Part shown: in pieces, positions 19,161-27,906 of the stretch
How positions within the stretch are numbered: position 1 is the stretch's first letter
Layout: every line of letters begins with the position of its first letter
Origin: JBFMDN01 sp040753915
Lineage (GTDB): Bacteria; Desulfobacterota; Desulfomonilia; Desulfomonilales; Desulfomonilaceae
Assembly: GCA_040753915.1 (NCBI GenBank)
Contig: JBFMDN010000007.1
Span: 62,001 to 126,000, forward strand
Direction: 5' to 3'
DNA length: 64,000 nt
Program-made: the position numbers and the translations under genes
Notes under the pieces: model-generated
The model's input: the letters and a program-made list of their open reading frames with translations, nothing else
The model's database searches: none
What the model was told of the DNA's origin: nothing

Positions 19161-19236
19161 CTGCCAGAGAACCGCAACTGAGACAGAGTGCCTCACGTCA
19201 TAATCTCGAAGTCCCCTCGGAAGAGGAGGTCGGATC

Positions 19237-19701
19237 ATGAGCAGAGACGAAGAGGACCGGGCCTGGGAAATCCTCATGGTCGAGGACAATCCCGTGGACG
19301 TCCTGGTTACCAGGGAGGCCCTCAAAACCGTTAGCACGAAACATCATCTTCACGTGGTCGAAGATGGTGAACAGGCCTGTGACTTCTTGTTTCGGAGAGG
19401 CCGGCACTCCGGCGCGCTCCAACCCGACCTCATTCTGTTGGACCTTAACTTGCCGAAGAAGACTGGAAAAGAGATTCTGTCAGAGATTAAAGGCGACCCC
19501 TCGCTCAGGCACATTCCCGTGGTCATTTTTTCTACGTCAGAATCACCGGACGACGCAGCATCATGCCGAGAGCTGCATGCCGATGCTTTTGTCACGAAGC
19601 CCCTGGATTTTGGGGAATTCTGCAGTACGGTGCGGGCCATAGTGGAATGCTGGATCGGTGTCGCCGCGTGGGAGCCCGTGACCGACCCTATCACGCATTG
19701 A
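19237..19701 (+). CDS. Stand-alone response regulator (CheY-like)
   Basis: A single receiver domain of 154 residues with no output domain. The acidic pocket (VEDNPVD), the phospho-acceptor in ILLDLNLPKKTG, the switch threonine/serine in IFSTSE and the conserved lysine in VTKPLDF are all visible, in the Rcp1-like subclass. AGGAGG precedes the ATG. No kinase gene is adjacent. The partner kinase and target cannot be predicted, and its link to the polysaccharide genes is only by position. Confidence 0.88.
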   Translation: MSRDEEDRAWEILMVEDNPVDVLVTREALKTVSTKHHLHVVEDGEQACDFLFRRGRHSGALQPDLILLDLNLPKKTGKEILSEIKGDPSLRHIPVVIFSTSESPDDAASCRELHADAFVTKPLDFGEFCSTVRAIVECWIGVAAWEPVTDPITH

Positions 19702-20197
19702 ACACGCGTTTCCCCAAATGGGATTGTGTAGTTGCTTCAGCTCTGTTGAGGAAAGGGCAGGTTTGTATCCTGTTACGTCTGCGGTGGGCCATACCAACTT
19801 CGCGGCAGAAGTACCGTAGCCAGGCCGGTAGTGGCGGGTTTCAGAAACTGTCTCAAGACGCGAAAAACAGCAGAAAAGGTGGTACGGTGGGGGAGGATAC
19901 TGCCCATCAAACCCTCACCCCACCCTCTCCCCGAGGGAGAGAGCTCTGTTATTCCGGGCGGTTGCAAGTCCCCTCTCTCTTCGGAGAAGTCCAGGGTGAG
20001 GGTGCTAAAATGGAAGCGTGCCACGATCTTAACGTTGGCCGCAATTCCGAGACAGTTTCCTCAGACCCGCCCTTGCCGGATGCGACCTTCGCCGCTGCGA
20101 CTGCAATGTCCCTCGGGGAAGAAACAGCGGAGCAGGGCCGGTTCCAAGTCAGTTTTCCGGCACACCGATCTGGACAGACCTTAAGTTGTAGACAAGG
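19702..20197. other. Intergenic with no gene, contains an inverted repeat
   Basis: No gene recognised. The only structured content is the long inverted repeat at 19911-20003. The region ends at the cob operon promoter. Confidence 0.5.
19911..20003. repeat. Inverted repeat of the CCCTCACCC...GGGTGAGGG type
   Basis: ACCCTCACCC at 19911-19920 pairs with GGGTGAGGGT at 19994-20003. Inside are further CTCTCC and GGAGA blocks that can extend the stem. This is an intergenic palindrome type seen across many bacterial genomes. Confidence 0.6.
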
Positions 20198-20244
20198 TTA
20201 GATGTTCTTTAGATCTTGACAGGCTCCAGAACGCCCTGTAGCAT
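20189..20244 (+). promoter_or_regulatory. cob operon promoter with phased TAGAY repeats
   Basis: Sigma-70-type promoter: TTGACA 20216-20221, a 17-base spacer and TAGCAT 20239-20244. Upstream, TAGAC/TAGAT/TAGAT begin at 20189, 20199 and 20210, spaced 10 and 11 bases, an activator-like direct-repeat operator. A 25-base block (20198-20222) recurs with one mismatch at 48901-48925. Confidence 0.65.
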
Positions 20245-20504
20245 GAATGAAGCGGTCACGAATGTGGCCGCCAACTAGACGATTACATGCCTGGCTGTGA
20301 TGTCCGGAGTCGAGCAGCTCAAATATCTATTGTGGTTGTGCACGTTCGACGAGGTAACGCGCGTCCTAGAAATTCGGAAACCGGATGAAGGAATGTGTGC
20401 AGTTCTGCCACCGGATGTCACCTCCGTCTCGAAGAATCTATGCCAGGTACCCGATGAGAAGTTTCGGCACAAGCGCATCGGAGGAGTTGAATCATCCATT
20501 CTGT

Positions 20505-20665
20505 GAAATAAGAGTAATCATCGCGTGGGGCGTGAGGAAAACGGTGCAAATCCGTTGCGGACCCGCCGCTGTGACCGGGGACGAAAGCCGCAAAGCCACT
20601 GTCGGAAGTGATGGGAAGGGCGGCGAGTAGGAGGAGCCGGAAGTCAGAAGACTCGCCCCAGAGAG
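20505..20665 (+). ncRNA. Cobalamin riboswitch, controlling the cob operon
   Basis: Adenosyl/aquocobalamin-type riboswitch. The sequence holds GGTGCAAATCCGTTGCGGAC (20543 on), CCCGCCGCTGTGACC, AAGCCACTG, GGGAAGGGCGGC and the B12-box region GAGCCGGAAGTCAGAAGACT (20634 on), in the order of the family consensus. It lies about 250 bases downstream of the promoter at 20216 and directly ahead of an intrinsic terminator. Cobamide binding is expected to promote termination and shut off cobT and the genes beyond. Confidence 0.93.
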
Positions 20666-20722
20666 AGTACGGTGTCATGCTCTTCGAGGACTAGGAGCTT
20701 GGCAACTGGGATGGAAAACGGC

Positions 20723-20754
20723 ATCCCCGGGTTGGAAATCCGGGGATTTTTTTT
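20723..20754 (+). terminator. Riboswitch attenuator terminator
   Basis: ATCCCCGG (20723-20730) pairs with CCGGGGAT (20740-20747), followed by eight T. The 5' arm can instead pair upstream: GGGATG (20708-20713) with CATCCC (20722-20727), a mutually exclusive antiterminator. Confidence 0.88.
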
Positions 20755-20942
20755 GCCCCTTATCAAGGGCGATGCTGCTGGTGTCGGTGGACCTGCTGCA
20801 CCGGGCGTGGCCTGCCTTCTATGGCTTCGATGTCTCAGAAGAACTAGACCATTGTTTGCTCGAGCCTGCAAGCCGGGCCGAGGGGGTGGTTTCGTGTAAT
20901 TGGCCGCGATTTAGCCAATACGTCTTGAAGAGGAGTGAACCG

Positions 20943-22010
20943 ATGACCCTGTTGGAGGAAACTTTAGGCCGCATTGTTCCCCAGGACACTGAGTGTCGCG
21001 CTCGCGCCAAAGAGAGGCTGGACCAACTCACCATGCCGCACTGGGCCCTTGGAAGGCTCATGGATTTGGCGATCGACCTCGCGGGGATGACTGGATCCTT
21101 GAACCCGCCGGTTGGCAAACGAGTGATAGTGGTCATGGCAGCCGACCATGGCGTGGTAAACGCTGGCGTTACGAAGTATCCCCAGGAAGTTACCCGCCAG
21201 ATGGTGTTCAATTTTCTTCGTGGAGGAGCTGGAATCAATGCGCTGTCGCGTACGGCGAATGCATCTGTGGTCGTAGTGGATATGGGAGTGGCGGGCGACT
21301 TGGGAGAAGCGGCTGACTCGGGAATCTTCATTTCTCGCTCCATCGGTCAGGGTACTGCAAACATGGCTGAAGGTCCAGCGATGAGTCGCGCCGATGCGGT
21401 GCGGTCAATTGAAGCGGGAATCCAGATAGCGCTTGATCTGGGAAAGTCTTACGATCTCCTGGGCACTGGGGACATGGGAATCGGAAATACAACCCCCAGC
21501 AGTGCCGTGATAGCGGCTCTTACGGGCGCTCCGCCTCGAGACGTGACCGGCCGGGGAACCGGAATAGACGACAACCAGTTCGCGCACAAGATCGCCGTGA
21601 TCGAAAGGATCTTGAAGATCAACGATCCCGATCCAGCCGACTCTCTCGATGTGCTGGCAAAAGTGGGCGGGTTCGAGATAGGAGGCATAGCTGGTTTGAT
21701 ACTCGGCGCAGCCTCAATGAAAAAGCCCGTGATGGTGGATGGTCTCATATCCACGGCAGGGGCTCTCATAGCGTTCGGCTTGAAGCGTGAGGCAGCAGAT
21801 TACATGATTGCAGCTCACTTGAGTGTTGAGCAAGGGCACAAGGCTGCCCTCAGAATGCTCCAGAAGCAGCCGCTCCTCGATCTGAGCATGAGACTGGGAG
21901 AAGGGACCGGTGGAGCACTGGCGATGGTGCTGGTGGACGCGGCCGTCAGGATCTTGACTGAGGTTGCCACGTTTGAGGAGGCCGCAGTTTCCCAGGCCGA
22001 AACGCAGTGA
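20943..22010 (+). CDS. cobT: Nicotinate-nucleotide:dimethylbenzimidazole phosphoribosyltransferase
   Basis: Activates the cobamide lower-ligand base to its alpha-ribotide for nucleotide loop assembly. The 355 residues match the family length. Visible signatures are AADHGVVNAGVTKYPQEVT near residue 63, GAGINALSR, DLLGTGDMGIGNTTPSSAV, GTGIDDNQF, and the late catalytic-glutamate region SVEQGHKAAL plus LRLGEGTG-like RLGEGTGGALAM. ATG 20943 is chosen because AGAGGAG precedes it and it matches the family N-terminus. Longer upstream frames have no support. It is the first gene behind the riboswitch. Confidence 0.95.
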   Translation: MTLLEETLGRIVPQDTECRARAKERLDQLTMPHWALGRLMDLAIDLAGMTGSLNPPVGKRVIVVMAADHGVVNAGVTKYPQEVTRQMVFNFLRGGAGINALSRTANASVVVVDMGVAGDLGEAADSGIFISRSIGQGTANMAEGPAMSRADAVRSIEAGIQIALDLGKSYDLLGTGDMGIGNTTPSSAVIAALTGAPPRDVTGRGTGIDDNQFAHKIAVIERILKINDPDPADSLDVLAKVGGFEIGGIAGLILGAASMKKPVMVDGLISTAGALIAFGLKREAADYMIAAHLSVEQGHKAALRMLQKQPLLDLSMRLGEGTGGALAMVLVDAAVRILTEVATFEEAAVSQAETQ

Positions 22011-22099
22011 CATGCGATGAGAGCATTTTCCACCCGGCGAGGCGCTCAACAGCGATCGCCCTATCAGAGTTGACGTCGGCCGCAAACAGGGGAGCCTAC

Positions 22100-24673
22100 A
22101 TGACCCGATTCAAGCATGGTGGGAATTTAACACCTCTGGCAGGGATTGCAGGGATTCCCGCGGAGGAGATGCTGGACTTCTCGGCCAACATCAACCCATT
22201 GGGGCCGCCCGAATGGTTCAGGTCCGTCGTGAGTTGCGCACTGGAGTCCGTGGTGCACTATCCTGACCCGGACTTTTCTCGGCTGGTAAGAGCAGTGAGC
22301 CAACGGTACAGCGTGCCGGAGGACCAGGTGATGATCGGAAACGGTTCCACGGAGATCATCTATCTCATTCCCCGCGCTCTGAGTCCTACTCGTGCTGTTG
22401 TTCCGGTGCCAACCTATTCGGACTACCTGACGTACTCCCATGGGGCGGGCCTCTCCACCCAGACTATCCCCTTGGAGGAAAGTCAGGGATTCAAACTGGA
22501 TTTGGATGTGCTGGGCTCTTACTTAAGCGGAGGTGAGCTCGTCTTTGTCTGTCAGCCCAACAATCCGACGGGCCTGCTCTTTGACTCGGAGGCCCTGAGA
22601 ACGCTCGCCGCCAAGCATCCCTCCACGATTTTTGTGGTGGATGAGGCATTCAGAGACTTTGTGGAAGACATGGACAGCCTCGTATCTCGACGACCGTCCA
22701 ATGTGATCGTGCTCCTCTCATTGACGAAAATATTTGCGATCCCTGGTCTTCGGTTGGGATGCGCAGTGGCCGACAGCGGGGTGGTCGATTCGATTCGCAG
22801 GCTTCAGCCATTCTGGTCAGTGAACACCATCTCCCAGAGTGTAGGAGAGGCAGCTCTCAAGGACACGGAATACGTGGAGCGAAGCCGGGTATTCGTGCGA
22901 GAGCAGCGATTGAGGTTGACGGAAGAGTTGAAATCCATTCCGGGGATGACCGTGTATCCTGGTGAGGCGAACTTCTTGTTCGTGCGCATCGACCGGAGTG
23001 ATGTGGACGCTCCCACACTGGCAAGAAGGGTGCTGAAGGACGGGATCGCTATCCGGGTCTGCGACAATTTCGAGGGCTTGGATAACCGATTCTTCCGCGT
23101 TGCTGTACGCACGGCAGATGAGAACGCCCGTCTGTGCGAGGCGTTGAGGCTGAGGCTCGGCGTCCCGACCAGGACCGTCAAGAGAAAAACGACGCCCGCA
23201 ATCATGTTTCAGGGGACCAGCTCCAATGCAGGGAAGAGTGTGCTGACTGCTGCTATGGGACGCATTCTGCTGCAGGATGGATACAGGGTGGCCCCCTTCA
23301 AATCACAGAACATGTCTCTGAATTCATTCGTGACGCGTGACGGTGGTGAAATGGGGCGGGCACAGGTGGTTCAGGCCCAAGCGTGTCGATTGGATCCTGA
23401 TGTGCGCATGAACCCGATTCTCCTCAAGCCGAACAGCGACACAGGGAGCCAGGTAATAGTGCTCGGCAAGCCCGTGGGAAACATGGAGGTCCTCGACTAC
23501 GTTCGCTACAAGCCACAGGCGTTTGAGGCCGCAAAGCAGGCTTACGATTCTCTGGCCCGAGAAGCTGATGTCATGGTGCTCGAAGGCGCGGGAAGTCCGG
23601 GAGAAGTTAACCTTAAGCATCATGATATCGTCAACATGCAGATGGCCCGTTACGCCAAGGCCCCAGTGCTTCTCGTCGGGGACATCGACCGGGGAGGGGT
23701 GTTTGCCTCTTTCGTGGGGACGATGGAGGTGCTGGCTGAATGGGAACGAAAGCTTGTCGCAGGATTCGTGGTGAATCAATTCCGCGGCAAGAAAGATCTT
23801 CTCGATGACGCGAACGAATATACTCTGCGTCACACCGGACGTCCCATTTTCGGAATAGTGCCCTACCTCACTAACCTGGGACTTCCCGAAGAAGATTCGG
23901 TAAGCTTCAAGTGCGGTGTCTTCGATGAGGTCCGTCCGTGCCTCGACGACAGCGTCGAGATTGCGGTGGTCGATCTCCCTCACATTTCTAACTTCACTGA
24001 TTTCGACGCGTTCCGCGCAGAACCTGACGTCCGCCTCACGATAGTTCGGCGAGCGCGAGATTTGAATCGGCCGGACGCCGTGATTATCCCCGGCAGCAAG
24101 AACGTCATAGGAGACATGGAATATCTGGTAGGTAGCGGGATCGCGGAAAGGATCAAAGAGCTCACAGACGCAGATCAGACAGAACTAGTGGGGCTTTGCG
24201 GCGGTTTTCAAATGATTGGTGCTCGGATCGCTGACCCGTATGAAATAGAGTCCGCAGGCAGAACTCTCGAGGGACTGGGCATGTTGAACATGACCACAGT
24301 ATTGGCCAGAGAGAAGACGCTCACGCTCGTGAGTGCTGTCCACATAGAATCCGGCCTCACGGTTCGCGGCTACGAGATTCATCACGGCCAAAGTGAGCCT
24401 GATGGGGTGGAGCCTCTGCTCGAGCACCCGGACGGGCGCAGCATTGGCGCAAGATCGCCCCAACGACGAATTTGGGGCACGTACATGCACGGTATTTTTG
24501 ATGCTGACGAATTCCGACGATGGTTCATAGACAAGCTGCGCCAGCGTCGAGGGCTTCCTCCTGCGGGGAAGGTCCTGGCGTGCTACGACATCGAGCCTGC
24601 ACTGGACAGGCTGGCCGATGTGGTGCGCGACGGATTGGACATACCGAAAATATACAGGCTCATGGGCCTGTAG
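22100..24673 (+). CDS. Fused threonine-phosphate decarboxylase (CobD) and cobyric acid synthase (CobQ/CbiP)
   Basis: One reading frame of 857 residues encodes two enzymes. Residues 1 to about 355 are a PLP aminotransferase-fold CobD: LDFSANINPLGPP at the start, CQPNNPTG, VVDEAFRDF, and the PLP lysine K210 in LSLTKIFAIPG. It makes aminopropanol phosphate for the nucleotide loop. After a short basic linker, residues from about 368 are CobQ/CbiP: GTSSNAGKS, DIDRGGVFASF, VIIPGSKN, the amidotransferase cysteine C700 in GLCGGFQMIG and a late YMHGIFD. It amidates corrin side chains with glutamine. ATG 22100 follows GGGGAG. The fusion is intact, with no frameshift needed. Confidence 0.92.
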   Translation: MTRFKHGGNLTPLAGIAGIPAEEMLDFSANINPLGPPEWFRSVVSCALESVVHYPDPDFSRLVRAVSQRYSVPEDQVMIGNGSTEIIYLIPRALSPTRAVVPVPTYSDYLTYSHGAGLSTQTIPLEESQGFKLDLDVLGSYLSGGELVFVCQPNNPTGLLFDSEALRTLAAKHPSTIFVVDEAFRDFVEDMDSLVSRRPSNVIVLLSLTKIFAIPGLRLGCAVADSGVVDSIRRLQPFWSVNTISQSVGEAALKDTEYVERSRVFVREQRLRLTEELKSIPGMTVYPGEANFLFVRIDRSDVDAPTLARRVLKDGIAIRVCDNFEGLDNRFFRVAVRTADENARLCEALRLRLGVPTRTVKRKTTPAIMFQGTSSNAGKSVLTAAMGRILLQDGYRVAPFKSQNMSLNSFVTRDGGEMGRAQVVQAQACRLDPDVRMNPILLKPNSDTGSQVIVLGKPVGNMEVLDYVRYKPQAFEAAKQAYDSLAREADVMVLEGAGSPGEVNLKHHDIVNMQMARYAKAPVLLVGDIDRGGVFASFVGTMEVLAEWERKLVAGFVVNQFRGKKDLLDDANEYTLRHTGRPIFGIVPYLTNLGLPEEDSVSFKCGVFDEVRPCLDDSVEIAVVDLPHISNFTDFDAFRAEPDVRLTIVRRARDLNRPDAVIIPGSKNVIGDMEYLVGSGIAERIKELTDADQTELVGLCGGFQMIGARIADPYEIESAGRTLEGLGMLNMTTVLAREKTLTLVSAVHIESGLTVRGYEIHHGQSEPDGVEPLLEHPDGRSIGARSPQRRIWGTYMHGIFDADEFRRWFIDKLRQRRGLPPAGKVLACYDIEPALDRLADVVRDGLDIPKIYRLMGL

Positions 24674-24694
24674 AAGCGCCCCGATCTCGGAGGA

Positions 24695-26089
24695 ATGATG
24701 GGCCGATCGTGTCCCAGAATCGTGGTGGCCGGAACCAACAGCGGAGTCGGAAAGACATCGATAACGCTTGCGCTCGTTAGTGCATTGAAGAGACGAGGGC
24801 TGACAGTACAGGCCTTCAAAGTCGGGCCTGATTATCTTGACCCCACCTATCTGTCCATAGCTGCTGGGAGACCCTGTTACAACCTGGACGGCTGGATGAC
24901 CGGCGAGGACTATGTGCGAGGGCTCTTTCTGAGCAAGGCCGCTACGGCAGACATTGCAATCATCGAAGGCGTCATGGGGCTTTTTGACGGGAGCGACCCA
25001 GTTCATTCCAACGGGAGCACTGCTGAAATAGCTTCTTGGTTGAGCTCCCCGGTTCTCCTGGTTGTCAACGTCCACGGGATGGCCCGGAGCATTTCCGCTC
25101 TGGTGAGGGGATATTCCCAATTCGACCCGAACGTTCGCGTCGCAGGCGTTATAGCCAATCAGTGTGGCTCAGAGAGACATGGATTCTGGCTGGGGGAATC
25201 TCTCAAGGCTTTCGGCATGCCGCCAGTGGTTGCCTCTGTCCCTCGAGGGGCATTACCTGCTTTGCCGAGCCGCCATCTCGGACTGGTGACAGCCGATGAC
25301 CGCAACTTGCCGGACACCCTGCTCGGGCAACTGGCGGAAGCCATGGAGCGTCACGGCTCCGTGGACGAGATCCTTGGGATTGCGCGGAACGCCCCTCCTC
25401 TAGAGCGTATCTCCAGCCAGGCAGAACGGTGGAGATCCCCTCGACCGGTGACCTTGGGGGTGGCCCATGACGCGGCGTTCCATTTCTATTATCAGGACAA
25501 TCTGGACGCGCTGGAAGCTTCGGGATGCAGGCTGATACGGTTTTCGCCACTCTCGGACTGTGCTCTTCCTGATGGACTTGATGGCGTCTACCTTGGAGGC
25601 GGATATCCCGAAGAATACGCGCAAACCCTTTCGGAAAACAGGGGCATGCGCCAGGCCGTCAGAGACTTCGCGGCTGCAGGGAAACCCATTTATGCCGAGT
25701 GTGGAGGACTGATGTACCTATCGATGGGGATAGAGTCTCTCGACGGCAAACGATTTGAGATGGTGGGACTCCTGCCTCGATGGACGAGAATGCTCGGTCG
25801 CCTCAAATCGCTCGGATATGCGGAAGTGACGCTGGTCGAAGATTCTCTTTTCGGAAAGGCAGGCGACAAGCTCAGAGGGCATGAGTTTCACTATTCCGAA
25901 TTGATTGGTCCGCCTGCACCGGAGGTTGAGTGCCAGCCGATCTATTTGGTCAAGCGAATGAGATCGGATTCTCTGGAGCCTGAAGGATTTCAGTGCGGCT
26001 CAATACTGGCAAGTTATATTCACGCGCATTTCGCGTCCCGTGGAGACGCAGTCAAACACTTCGTTTCTCTTTGCTCTCGGCAAGCATGA
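24695..26089 (+). CDS. cobB: Cobyrinic acid a,c-diamide synthase (CbiA/CobB)
   Basis: Glutamine-dependent amidation of corrin side chains a and c. The 464 residues are of usual length. The N-terminal P-loop (AGTNSGVGKTS), FKVGPDYLDPTYLS, EGVMGLFDG, the glutaminase cysteine C336 in YAECGGLMYLS and the late IHAHFASR are visible. GGAGGA abuts ATG 24695, so the second ATG at 24698 may be the one used. It lies 21 bases after the fusion gene and belongs to the same operon. Confidence 0.95.
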   Translation: MMGRSCPRIVVAGTNSGVGKTSITLALVSALKRRGLTVQAFKVGPDYLDPTYLSIAAGRPCYNLDGWMTGEDYVRGLFLSKAATADIAIIEGVMGLFDGSDPVHSNGSTAEIASWLSSPVLLVVNVHGMARSISALVRGYSQFDPNVRVAGVIANQCGSERHGFWLGESLKAFGMPPVVASVPRGALPALPSRHLGLVTADDRNLPDTLLGQLAEAMERHGSVDEILGIARNAPPLERISSQAERWRSPRPVTLGVAHDAAFHFYYQDNLDALEASGCRLIRFSPLSDCALPDGLDGVYLGGGYPEEYAQTLSENRGMRQAVRDFAAAGKPIYAECGGLMYLSMGIESLDGKRFEMVGLLPRWTRMLGRLKSLGYAEVTLVEDSLFGKAGDKLRGHEFHYSELIGPPAPEVECQPIYLVKRMRSDSLEPEGFQCGSILASYIHAHFASRGDAVKHFVSLCSRQA

Positions 26090-26184
26090 ACGAGGATGAA
26101 TGGCAATGCAATGGGTGTCTCTACCGAGGTTTTCATGGGTAAAGAGAACGAGAAGATCTGCTGCAAAGTAAGGAGGGTTAGACA

Positions 26185-26694
26185 ATGAAGAATTGCGACG
26201 CCAGGACCGCCGTCATCCTCCTCGGCCACGGGAGTCGGGTCCCGGACGCGGGGAGACATATGCAAAAGGTGGCAGACGGACTCAGAAACAAGTACGGGTA
26301 CGACATCGTGGAATTCTGCTACATGTCGAGGTTAGGTCCCCATTTTCCCGAAACTTTTGAGAAGTGCATCGAGCAGGGCGCTACTCAAGTGATGGTCATC
26401 CCGTACTTTCTGCACGACGGACTGCACCTCGTCCTAGACATACCGGAGATGATGCAAGAGATAGCTGCACAGTACCCGGATGTGAAGGTTGTTCTCGGCA
26501 AGAATCTGGGGTTCGACGAGGTTCTGGTCGACCTCGTCGAGAGGAGGATAGCGGATTCCAGAGAGTGTTGCGACGTGAGGGAGCTCGAGTTGCCCCCAAG
26601 GAAGAAGTATCCGGTTCCCCCTGGTCAATTCGAGTTTGTGCAAATGAAGCCGGAAGAAGCAGAGCGGTATCTGAGGGGCACCCACAATCATTAG
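26185..26694 (+). CDS. cbiX: Sirohydrochlorin cobaltochelatase, small CbiX type
   Basis: Inserts cobalt into sirohydrochlorin, the committing step of the early-cobalt (anaerobic) corrin route. The 169-residue protein matches one CbiX unit. The metal-site histidines are in LLGHGSRVPDAG and PYFLHDGLHLVLDIPEM. A C-terminal extension of about 45 residues with three prolines, ending in GTHNH, goes beyond the core domain. TAAGGAGGG precedes ATG 26185. Confidence 0.9.
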   Translation: MKNCDARTAVILLGHGSRVPDAGRHMQKVADGLRNKYGYDIVEFCYMSRLGPHFPETFEKCIEQGATQVMVIPYFLHDGLHLVLDIPEMMQEIAAQYPDVKVVLGKNLGFDEVLVDLVERRIADSRECCDVRELELPPRKKYPVPPGQFEFVQMKPEEAERYLRGTHNH

Positions 26695-26730
26695 CATCCT
26701 CTGTCTGACGGCATTGCGTACGTGTGAACG

Positions 26731-26810
26731 CGGCGACGGCCTTTTGCCAGTCGCACACCTGAGGCAGACATAGTGTCGGTCGCAAACGTAGGGCCGGCAT
26801 CTTGCCGGTC
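26731..26810. repeat. GCCGGCATCTTGCCGGTC-type extragenic repeats
   Basis: GTAGGGCCGGCATCTTGCCG at about 26788 closely matches 60291-60310 elsewhere in the window. A degenerate copy (GCGACGGCCTTTTGCCAGTC) starts near 26733. Both are small palindromes in a gene-free gap. Confidence 0.6.
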
Positions 26811-26866
26811 GCTCATTGGTATCGTGAAGCCGAGGCTGTGACACTTGGCGGGGAAGGAGCACAGAA

Positions 26867-27613
26867 ATGAGGCGAAAGCACCTTTTGTCGATCATGGCAC
26901 CAGCGTCGATGGCTCTGATGGTTGTTGGTGCGGAGCCTGCGTATGCCATGCATCTCTCTGAGGGCATCCTGCCCTTGCCGTGGGCTGGATTATGGTTTGC
27001 GCTGGCTATTCCTTTCGTCTGGTGGGGAATCCGGGATCTGAGGTTGCGGAGCAAGGATGAGCCCCATCTCAAGGCAATGGTGGGATTGGTTGGGGCCGCG
27101 GTCTTTGTGATTTCCTGTATGCCGATCCCCGTTCCAACGGCCGGAACGTGCTCGCATCCTTGTGGAACAGGCATGGCCGCGATTTTGATCGGTCCCTCTT
27201 TGACGGTACTCGTAGCCAGTGTGGCGTTGACGCTTCAGGCGCTATTCCTTGCCCATGGCGGGCTGACCACGTTGGGCGCGGATATTATGTCCATGGGGGT
27301 GGCCGGAGCTTTTGTGGGGTACGGCGCTTTTGTTTTTTGCAGACGAGTCGGACTACCCCTCATGGTGGCCGCATTCGCCGCGGGAATTCTTTCTGACTGG
27401 GCAACCTATGCGGTGACTTCCTTTGTCCTGGCTTTGGCTATTCACGGCGACTCTTCTCTGTGGACCATGTTCTGGACCATTACGGTGGCCTTTGTCCCTA
27501 CCCAAGTCCCTCTGGGCATATTGGAAGGATTCATCGCCGCGGGAGCGTATCGATTCGTGAGCACACGACGCCCCGAATACTTGGGACTGCTTGCTAGGGG
27601 AGGTGTGGCATGA
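26867..27613 (+). CDS. cbiM: Cobalt ECF transporter component CbiM
   Basis: Substrate-capture membrane subunit of the CbiMNQO cobalt importer. The metal-binding N-terminus normally reads M-H-I-M-E-G. Here the equivalent AMHLSEGILPL follows a cleavable signal-like segment ending A-Y-A, so processing would expose the histidine near the new N-terminus. Seven or so hydrophobic helices follow, with PIPVPTAGTCSHPCGTGMAA and HGGLTTLGADIMSMG as family motifs. 248 residues. It overlaps the next gene by four bases. Confidence 0.92.
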   Translation: MRRKHLLSIMAPASMALMVVGAEPAYAMHLSEGILPLPWAGLWFALAIPFVWWGIRDLRLRSKDEPHLKAMVGLVGAAVFVISCMPIPVPTAGTCSHPCGTGMAAILIGPSLTVLVASVALTLQALFLAHGGLTTLGADIMSMGVAGAFVGYGAFVFCRRVGLPLMVAAFAAGILSDWATYAVTSFVLALAIHGDSSLWTMFWTITVAFVPTQVPLGILEGFIAAGAYRFVSTRRPEYLGLLARGGVA

Positions 27614-27906
27614 AACGAGTGGTTGTGGCGGGTCTGGTACTGGTCAGCTTTCTTGTGATGATAGGCTCAGCATCCTTGGCTGAAGAAGGTGGCAAGTGGC
27701 CGGGAGTAGACGAGTCCGTAGTCGAAAAATTCGCCAAGGCGGCCGGCCGTGAGCCCTGGGAGCCGTTCATCAATACGGATCAGGGAGATTTGCTTCTATT
27801 TGTCTTCCTGCTCGCTGGAGTGCTGGGCGGATTTGTGATGGGATATAACTTCCGAAAACTGTTTCCACCGCGCGCAGAGGCTACCGTGAGGCCTCCGGAT
27901 GTTTGA
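27610..27906 (+). CDS. CbiN-like cobalt transporter accessory subunit
   Basis: A 98-residue protein with the CbiN layout: an N-terminal signal/transmembrane segment (VVVAGLVLVSFLVMIGSASL), a short periplasmic loop, then a C-terminal transmembrane segment (LLLFVFLLAGVLGGFVMGY) and a basic tail. Sequence similarity to classical CbiN is weak by eye, so the call rests on topology and its place between cbiM and cbiQ. ATGA-type overlap with cbiM and an eight-base overlap with cbiQ imply coupled translation. Confidence 0.72.
   Translation: MKRVVVAGLVLVSFLVMIGSASLAEEGGKWPGVDESVVEKFAKAAGREPWEPFINTDQGDLLLFVFLLAGVLGGFVMGYNFRKLFPPRAEATVRPPDV

Noticed and set aside
20297..20506. 68-codon frame between the cob promoter and the riboswitch
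   Set aside because: It ends right where the riboswitch begins, but has no ribosome binding site and no family resemblance. Left unannotated as probable leader sequence.
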